The notes beneath the pieces are model-generated. The model did no database searches, was not told where the DNA came from, and was given only the letters and a program-made list of their open reading frames with translations. From NCBI GenBank assembly GCA_947483645.1, contig CANKLS010000042.1:1-11793 (forward strand): a DNA stretch of 11,793 bases, given 5' to 3'. The DNA is from Bradymonadales bacterium (GTDB lineage: Bacteria > Myxococcota > Bradymonadia > REDH01). A program made the translations under genes and the position numbers. Shown here piece after piece: positions 7,124 through 11,793 of this stretch (position 1 is the stretch's first letter; each line of letters starts with the position of its first letter).

Positions 7124-7642
7124 ATGATTGATACCGTAACTGGCAAAGAGTTTCTGTCGTCCGAGCTGTTGATGTGGCTCTGGTTCAAGACCGACCGAGG
7201 CGGTGCCCGCTTCTTCATCGACGAGTCGCCCGTGGAGGTGACCTTTGATGATGCGATGGTGCTCGAGGCCTCGCTCGCCGAGACCGAGCAGAGCAAGCTC
7301 AAGGGTGGCGCGCCATCGCAGTCGCCGGAGGCCTACATGGCGCTGCAGTTCGGCAAGCGGGTGAGCCGGGCCAAGCTGATGTTGGTGAAGGGCGACCGCG
7401 AGTGGGTCTTCACCTTTACGGCGCAGAGCTTCACCAAGTCTGGGGTCAAGCTCCCCGCGTTGACGACCCGTGAAGAGGATAGCCGGCTATCGGAGCGGAT
7501 GATGCTCATCGAGGAGCTCGATGCGACCTGGGCTGCCATCTACAAGCAGTTCCTCGAAATCCGCCTGACGCCGGGCTGGGAGAAGGTGCGGCAGGAGATG
7601 CAGGGCTGGATTGCCGAGCCCACGGCCGGACAGGAGCCCTGA
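7124..7642 (+). CDS. RdgC-like protein, C-terminal half
   Basis: The product has 172 residues from ATG; GTG 7115, directly after the TAG, would add three. The opening KEFLSSELLMWLWFKTD and the strand series FGKRVSRAKLML (76-87) then WVFTFTAQSFTKSGVKL (94-110) correspond to the central and C-terminal RdgC segments, as I recall them from E. coli: G-K-V-V-T-K-L-A-L, then a strand pair ending in L-K-F. There is no N-terminal RdgC domain and no signal peptide or membrane span. A helical tail (124-147) and a Gln/Glu/Pro-rich end follow. Together the two ORFs give a complete RdgC-like length of about 380 residues. It probably acts with the product of the preceding ORF on DNA. The uppP start follows 2 nt after the stop, so the genes are probably cotranscribed. 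Alternative: the 3' piece of a pseudogene. Confidence 0.72.
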   Translation: MIDTVTGKEFLSSELLMWLWFKTDRGGARFFIDESPVEVTFDDAMVLEASLAETEQSKLKGGAPSQSPEAYMALQFGKRVSRAKLMLVKGDREWVFTFTAQSFTKSGVKLPALTTREEDSRLSERMMLIEELDATWAAIYKQFLEIRLTPGWEKVRQEMQGWIAEPTAGQEP

Positions 7643-7644
7643 CG

Positions 7645-8523
7645 ATGGCCGCGGAGATGACCCTCTTCGACAGCCTCGTGCTCGGTGTGGTTCAGGGCGT
7701 GACGGAGTTTCTGCCGATCAGCTCCGACGGCCACCTGCGGTTGGCGCACGACCTGCTGGGCGTGGCTGGCGAGGGTTCGCTGCTCTTCGACCTGATGCTC
7801 CACCTGGGCACGCTGGTCGCGGTATTCCTCTTCTACCGACAGGAGATTGCGGCCATCCTCCGCGACCTGTTGCCCGCGGTGACGGAGTTTCCGCAGCGCG
7901 GTTGGGCGGCGGTGAACGACCGCGAGGGAGCGCGGCTGGCGCTGGTGACGGTGGTGGCCACGGTGCCGACCGGCATCATCGGGCTGCTGCTCAAGGAGGT
8001 GGTTTCGTCGGAGGCGATCCCGATGTGGGGTGTCTCGGCGCTGCTGGTTGTGAACGGCTTTGTGCTCTGGTCGAGCCTCTACGCGAAGGAGCGGGCGCTC
8101 ACGCCTTCAACCGCCGGCGGGCTGGCTTCCATCGACTACCGTGGCGTGACGCTCGCGCGGGCGGCGCTCATCGGCGTAGCCCAGGGCATCGCCGTGCTGC
8201 CCGGCATCTCGCGGAGCTGCCTGACGATCGTCTCTTCGCTCTGGCTCGGCGTGAAGCGTGAAGATGCCGCGCGGGTCTCCTTTCTGATGTCGATTCCGGC
8301 GATTCTGGGCGCGGTGGTGGTGGAGTTTGCCTCTGCGGCGCCGGCAGATCGGGGCGCGCTGAACGCGCCCGTGATTGCGGGCGTGGCCGTTTCGCTCGTG
8401 GTCGGTCTTGGCGCGATTCATCTGTTGACGCGGGTGCTGCGTGCCGCACAGTTTCACCGGTTCGCCTGGTACTGCTGGGCGCTTGGCGGCGTCTCGCTCG
8501 CGATGTATCTGGCGAGCCGCTAG
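7645..8523 (+). CDS. uppP: Undecaprenyl-diphosphatase (UppP/BacA family)
   Basis: The 292-residue, multi-span inner-membrane protein removes a phosphate from undecaprenyl diphosphate, regenerating the lipid carrier for peptidoglycan and other surface polymers; overproduction gives bacitracin resistance. Both family signatures are present: QGVTEFLPISSDGHL (Q17, E21, S26-S27, H30) and LPGISRSCLTI (185-195, R190). The length is close to the usual 265-290. Two changes stand out: Asp28 where the motif usually has Thr (SSTGH), and Cys192 where the motif usually has Gly (SRSG). The catalytic acids, His and Arg are retained, so activity is expected. The start is ATG 7645 with CAGGAG at 7631-7636; ATG 7657 is possible. 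It begins 2 nt after the RdgC-like stop, although the functions are not obviously related. Confidence 0.93.
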   Translation: MAAEMTLFDSLVLGVVQGVTEFLPISSDGHLRLAHDLLGVAGEGSLLFDLMLHLGTLVAVFLFYRQEIAAILRDLLPAVTEFPQRGWAAVNDREGARLALVTVVATVPTGIIGLLLKEVVSSEAIPMWGVSALLVVNGFVLWSSLYAKERALTPSTAGGLASIDYRGVTLARAALIGVAQGIAVLPGISRSCLTIVSSLWLGVKREDAARVSFLMSIPAILGAVVVEFASAAPADRGALNAPVIAGVAVSLVVGLGAIHLLTRVLRAAQFHRFAWYCWALGGVSLAMYLASR

Positions 8524-8548
8524 GTGAGGCTCTAGTTTCGACACGTTC

Positions 8549-8568
8549 GGCCCCCAGGGCCCTCTTTT
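8549..8568 (+). terminator. Candidate rho-independent terminator after uppP
   Basis: GGCCC (8549-8553), loop CCA and GGGCC (8557-8561) form a 5-bp GC-only stem followed by CTCTTTT. The stem is short and the T-run imperfect, but it lies between two functional groups. It ends only 15 nt before the manC ATG. Confidence 0.45.
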
Positions 8569-8583
8569 GGTTCGAAGTTCTCC

Positions 8584-9645
8584 ATGCATGCAGTCATCAT
8601 GGCCGGCGGCGCCGGCACCCGTTTCTGGCCTCTGAGCCGCCGCCACCGTCCCAAGCAGCTGCTCTGCCTCTTCGGCGACAAGCCCATGGTCACCGAGACG
8701 GTGGACCGCTTTGAGGGCCTCGTATCGAAAGATGAGATGGTGGTGGTGACCTCGGAGAACCTCGGCGATGCCATCGCAGAGGCCGTGACCGGGCTGCCTG
8801 CTGCCAACATCCTCCGAGAGCCGGAGGGCCGGAACACGGCGCCCTGCATCGGGATGGCGGCCGTCTTTGTGCGCGAGAAGCTGGGACGGACCGATGAGGT
8901 GCTCGCCGTCTTTCCCGCCGACCACTACATCCGCGACACGGCGACCTTCCGGCGCCTCGTCTCGCAGGCTGCAGAGGAGGCGAAGAAGGGGGCCATCGTG
9001 ACGCTCGGCATCGAGCCGACCAAGCCCGAGACCGGCTTCGGCTACATCCATCACGGTGCCTTCGACGCCGAGGGTGTGGCGAGCGTCGACAAGTTCGTGG
9101 AGAAGCCGAACCGCGAGACTGCCATGCGCTACCTGGCGGATGGAAACTACCTCTGGAACGCCGGCATCTTCTTCTTCACCGTGCAGACGATCCTCGAAGA
9201 GATGCGTCGCCAGCTGCCGACGCTGGCCGGCCAGCTCGAAGAGATGGCGGAGCTGTTCCGCCGCGGCGGCGACCAGGCGGAACTTGCTGCAATCTTCGAG
9301 CGGGTGGAGTCGATCTCCATCGACTACGGCATCATGGAGCGGGCGCGCGAGGTGCGGGTGCTGTCGGCCAACTTCGGTTGGAGCGATGTGGGCGCCTGGG
9401 ATGCGCTGCCCGATGTGGCCGAGACCGATGAGGCGGGCAATGTGACGATGGGCGATGTGGTGGCGATTGACTGCACCGACTCCATCCTGATGGGCCACGA
9501 CAAGCGTGTTCTTGCGGCGGTCGGTCTGCGAAATATCGTCGTGGTCGACACCGAGGATGCGCTGCTGGTTGCGCCGCGCGACCGGGTGCAGGAGGTGCGG
9601 GCGATCGTAGAGTCGCTGCGCCACCGCGAAGGCAAAATCATTTAG
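8584..9645 (+). CDS. manC: Mannose-1-phosphate guanylyltransferase (GDP-mannose pyrophosphorylase)
   Basis: It makes GDP-mannose from mannose 1-phosphate and GTP in the cytoplasm, supplying mannose, fucose or rhamnose units for polysaccharide or lipopolysaccharide. The N-terminal nucleotide-binding signature is AGGAGTRFWPLSRRHRPKQ (7-25, K24 included). Also visible are FPADHYI (110-116, metal-binding-type D113), FVEKP (171-175) and LWNAGIFFF (190-198). At 353 residues it is the short, monofunctional type without the C-terminal phosphomannose isomerase domain found in the roughly 470-residue enzymes. The start MHAVIMAGG is typical for the short type. No clear Shine-Dalgarno precedes it (TTCGAAGTTCTCC). 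It is followed 16 nt later by the phosphomannomutase gene, the enzyme making its substrate. Confidence 0.94.
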   Translation: MHAVIMAGGAGTRFWPLSRRHRPKQLLCLFGDKPMVTETVDRFEGLVSKDEMVVVTSENLGDAIAEAVTGLPAANILREPEGRNTAPCIGMAAVFVREKLGRTDEVLAVFPADHYIRDTATFRRLVSQAAEEAKKGAIVTLGIEPTKPETGFGYIHHGAFDAEGVASVDKFVEKPNRETAMRYLADGNYLWNAGIFFFTVQTILEEMRRQLPTLAGQLEEMAELFRRGGDQAELAAIFERVESISIDYGIMERAREVRVLSANFGWSDVGAWDALPDVAETDEAGNVTMGDVVAIDCTDSILMGHDKRVLAAVGLRNIVVVDTEDALLVAPRDRVQEVRAIVESLRHREGKII

Positions 9646-9661
9646 CGCAGAGGAGAGAGCC

Positions 9662-11023
9662 ATGAGCTTGAACGCTGAGATTTTTCGGGCCTACGACATC
9701 CGCGGCGTGGCCGACCGCGACCTCACAGATGATGTGGCTTTTGACCTGGGTCGCGCGCTCGGCACCGAGGCTGTGGCGACCGGTGCGACCACCTTCGCGG
9801 TGGGCCGAGACTGCCGGCTCTCCGGTCCGCGGATTCAGGCGGCGCTGGTGCGCGGCCTCTCGTCGACCGGCCTGCGCGTGTTTGATGTGGGCATGGTGCC
9901 GACGCCCGTCCTCTACTTTGCGGTCTTCTTCCACAACCTGGGCGGCGGCGTGCAGATCACCGGCTCGCACAACCCGCCGGAGTTCAACGGCTTCAAGATG
10001 CTCCTGGGCCGCGACGCGATGCATGGCGACGGCGTGCAGGGGCTCTACCGGCGCATGGTGGCGCAGGACTTCGTGACAGGTGCCGGCTCGCTGGAGCGGC
10101 TCGAGATTGAGGAGAGCTACCTGAACCATGTGGCCTCGGGCATCACGATGGGGCCGCGCCCGCTCAAGGTGCTTATCGACGGCGGAAACGGCATCGGCGG
10201 CCCGCTGGCGTTGCAGCTTGCAGCCCGTCTGGGCGTGGAGGCTGTGGGCCGGTTCATCGAGCCGGACGGCCGCTTCCCCAACCACCACCCCGACCCGACC
10301 ACGGTCGAGACGGTGGAGATCATGGCGCACGATGTGAAGGCCTACGGCTGCGACTTCGCGGTGGGCCTCGATGGCGATGCCGACCGCGTCGGCGTGGTCG
10401 ACGGCAACGGCGAGGTGCAGTGGGGCGATCGGCTGCTCGCGCTCTTTGCCCGCGGCGTGCTGAAGGAGGCGCCCGGCGCGACGATCGTGGGCGAGGTGAA
10501 GTGCAGCAAGACGCTCTATGACGACATTGCCAAGCATGGCGGCGTGCCCGTGATGTGGAAGACGGGCCACAGCCTCATCAAGGCGAAGATGAAGGAGACC
10601 GGCGCGCTGCTAGCCGGCGAGATGTCGGGCCACATCTTCTTCAAGCACCGCTACTACGGCTATGACGACGGCCTCTACGCGATGGCGCGGCTGGTAGAGT
10701 TGATGTCGCACAGCGACGAGACCATCTCGCAGATGCTGTCGGACATCCCGACCACCTTCGTCACGCCGGAGCTCCGCGTGGACTGCCCCGACCACCTCAA
10801 GTTCGCAATCGTCGAGCGGGTTGTGGCGAGCCTCAAGGCGCAGGGGCTGGATGTGAACGACATCGACGGTGCGCGCGTCACCTACGCCGACGGCTGGGGT
10901 CTCATCCGTGCCTCGAACACGCAGCCGGTGCTGGTGATGCGGACCGAGGCGACGACGCCGGAGCGGCGTGATGCCATCCGAGCCTTCCTCGACGCGACCA
11001 TCGCCGCAGCGACGGTTGCCTGA
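9662..11023 (+). CDS. Phosphomannomutase/phosphoglucomutase (alpha-D-phosphohexomutase family)
   Basis: The 453-residue enzyme interconverts hexose 6-phosphate and hexose 1-phosphate, feeding mannose 1-phosphate to the ManC encoded just upstream and possibly glucose 1-phosphate to other pathways. All four active-site elements of the superfamily are visible in order: the phosphoserine loop TGSHNPPEFNGFK (100-112, S102), the metal loop DGDADRVG (237-244), the sugar-binding loop GEMSGH (319-324) and the phosphate loop RASNTQP (416-422). GEMSGH is the loop of the dual-specificity PMM/PGM group (AlgC/ManB-like), as opposed to GlmM. The length is normal and the N-terminus (IFRAYDIRG) is typical. 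AGGAG at 9651-9655 lies 6 nt before the ATG. Its stop overlaps the start of the next gene by one base. Confidence 0.94.
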   Translation: MSLNAEIFRAYDIRGVADRDLTDDVAFDLGRALGTEAVATGATTFAVGRDCRLSGPRIQAALVRGLSSTGLRVFDVGMVPTPVLYFAVFFHNLGGGVQITGSHNPPEFNGFKMLLGRDAMHGDGVQGLYRRMVAQDFVTGAGSLERLEIEESYLNHVASGITMGPRPLKVLIDGGNGIGGPLALQLAARLGVEAVGRFIEPDGRFPNHHPDPTTVETVEIMAHDVKAYGCDFAVGLDGDADRVGVVDGNGEVQWGDRLLALFARGVLKEAPGATIVGEVKCSKTLYDDIAKHGGVPVMWKTGHSLIKAKMKETGALLAGEMSGHIFFKHRYYGYDDGLYAMARLVELMSHSDETISQMLSDIPTTFVTPELRVDCPDHLKFAIVERVVASLKAQGLDVNDIDGARVTYADGWGLIRASNTQPVLVMRTEATTPERRDAIRAFLDATIAAATVA

Positions 11024-11793
11024 TGCGGCTGGTGCTCGGCGCCGATGTTGGCGGCACCCATCTTCGGCTCGGCCTGTTTGACGCGGACAGCTGGCAGCTG
11101 CTCTGGCAGGGCAAGCGGGGGTGGCGCGGCGCCGATGACAGCCCGGAGTCGTTGGCCGCAGCGCTCTTGGCATCGATGCGCGAGGCGGAGGCGGCGACCG
11201 GCCATGCGCTGACGGCGCTGCCGGTGGGCATGGGGCTTGCGGCGCAGCTGTCGCCCGATGGCCGCACGGTGGTGAACGGGCCCAACCTTGGCTGGCGCGA
11301 TGTTGCCTTCGCCGACCGCTTGGAGGCCGCCCTTGGTCGACCGGCTGGGTCGATCGCAGTCTGCAACGATCTTTCGGCGATTGTGATGGGTGAGTTGGCG
11401 GCGGGTGCCGCCGTGGGCGTGCGGTCGCTCGTGGCGCTCTACGCGGGCACGGGGGTTGGCGGTGCGGCGGTCGTGGAGGGCCGTCTGGTGCGGGGCACGG
11501 GCGGTACGGCGGGCGAGGTCGGTCACATGAAGTTGCCTGGCGGACAGGCGCCCTGTGGCTGCGGTGAGGTTGGCTGCGTGGAGTCTGTGGCCGGTGGCGC
11601 CTCGCTTGGCCGAAGGCTTCAGAGGGTGCAGTTTGCGACCGACGTGGCGGGCGAACTCCCTGGTGATCCCGCACGCTTGGAGCGCGCGGCGGTTGCCGGA
11701 GATGCGGAGGCGGAGCGCATTGTTACCGAGGTGGTCGATGCGCTCTCCTATGCGGCGAGCGGGCTCTGCACCTTCCTCAATCCCGAGGTGCTG
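11023..11793 (+). CDS. ROK-family sugar kinase, probably glucokinase-like (3' partial)
   Basis: The frame runs off the window after 257 codons; full-length ROK kinases are usually about 300-330 residues. It probably phosphorylates glucose or another hexose with ATP to give hexose 6-phosphate for the mutase encoded just upstream. Visible elements are the N-terminal phosphate loop GADVGGTHLRLGLF (6-19), NGPNLGW (85-91), the catalytic-Asp motif CNDLSAI (114-120, D116), the glycine-rich AGTGVGGAAV (141-150), and the ROK signature with zinc ligands GEVGH (H168) and CGCGEVGC (C178, C180, C185), then E187. No helix-turn-helix precedes the kinase fold, which argues against a NagC/XylR-type repressor. 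ATG overlaps the preceding TGA (TGATG), and no strong ribosome-binding site is seen, so translation is probably coupled. Sugar specificity cannot be read from the sequence. Confidence 0.9.
   Translation, partial: MRLVLGADVGGTHLRLGLFDADSWQLLWQGKRGWRGADDSPESLAAALLASMREAEAATGHALTALPVGMGLAAQLSPDGRTVVNGPNLGWRDVAFADRLEAALGRPAGSIAVCNDLSAIVMGELAAGAAVGVRSLVALYAGTGVGGAAVVEGRLVRGTGGTAGEVGHMKLPGGQAPCGCGEVGCVESVAGGASLGRRLQRVQFATDVAGELPGDPARLERAAVAGDAEAERIVTEVVDALSYAASGLCTFLNPEVL

Noticed and set aside
3146..7642. A complete Pgl/BREX type 2 defence locus
   Set aside because: Only the NERD-kinase arrangement recalls PglW. No PglX methyltransferase, PglZ phosphatase, PglY or other BREX gene is present in the window.
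8107..9663. A 518-codon open frame on the - strand across uppP and manC
   Set aside because: It spans two convincingly assigned genes and the gap between them, and has the composition of a codon-bias shadow.
10610..11674. A 354-codon open frame on the - strand opposite the mutase end and the ROK kinase
   Set aside because: The + strand ROK kinase has its catalytic and zinc motifs intact here; the antisense product is Arg/Pro/His-rich noise.
11023..11793. ROK-family transcriptional repressor (NagC/Mlc type)
   Set aside because: The protein begins directly with the kinase phosphate loop and has no N-terminal helix-turn-helix.

Overview
The window is GC-rich (mostly G/C at third codon positions) and almost fully coding, with every supported gene on the + strand. 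Three things point to the Myxococcota or a related former-deltaproteobacterial lineage: a long thrombospondin-type-3 (TSP3) calcium-binding repeat protein with a MYXO-CTERM-like tail, an OmpA protein with its own TSP3-like segment, and a very large Ser/Thr kinase fused to a formylglycine-generating-enzyme-like (FGE/SUMF1) domain. This is inference; no rRNA or other phylogenetic marker is present.

Layout. (1) 1-3024: a surface module. The 3' part of a TSP3-repeat protein, whose start lies outside the window, ends 12 nt before an OmpA-family outer-membrane protein. (2) 3025-6409: a candidate sigma70-type promoter, then one 1087-residue protein with the order NERD nuclease-related domain, pseudokinase, apparently intact kinase, one membrane span, FGE-like domain. 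(3) 6491-7642: two consecutive ORFs that match the N-terminal and C-terminal halves of RdgC. They lie in the same frame and are separated by a single TAG. (4) 7645-8523: an undecaprenyl-diphosphatase (UppP/BacA), tightly linked to the RdgC-like pair. (5) 8584-11793: a sugar-activation cluster of mannose-1-phosphate guanylyltransferase, phosphomannomutase/phosphoglucomutase and a ROK-family sugar kinase that runs off the end.

How the genes may work together. The last three genes plausibly make hexose phosphates and GDP-mannose for surface polysaccharide, and UppP recycles the lipid carrier such polymers use. The first two genes build the outer surface. The middle block is the unusual part: a membrane-spanning kinase with a nuclease-like cytoplasmic head and a cysteine-rich, probably non-catalytic extracytoplasmic FGE-like sensor, followed by a split RdgC-type DNA-binding protein. 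NERD-kinase fusions are known from PglW of the Pgl/BREX type 2 phage-defence systems, but no other Pgl/BREX component is visible, so a defence role is only a hypothesis.

No tRNA, rRNA, CRISPR array, insertion sequence or integrase is visible, and no gap between genes exceeds about 125 bases.
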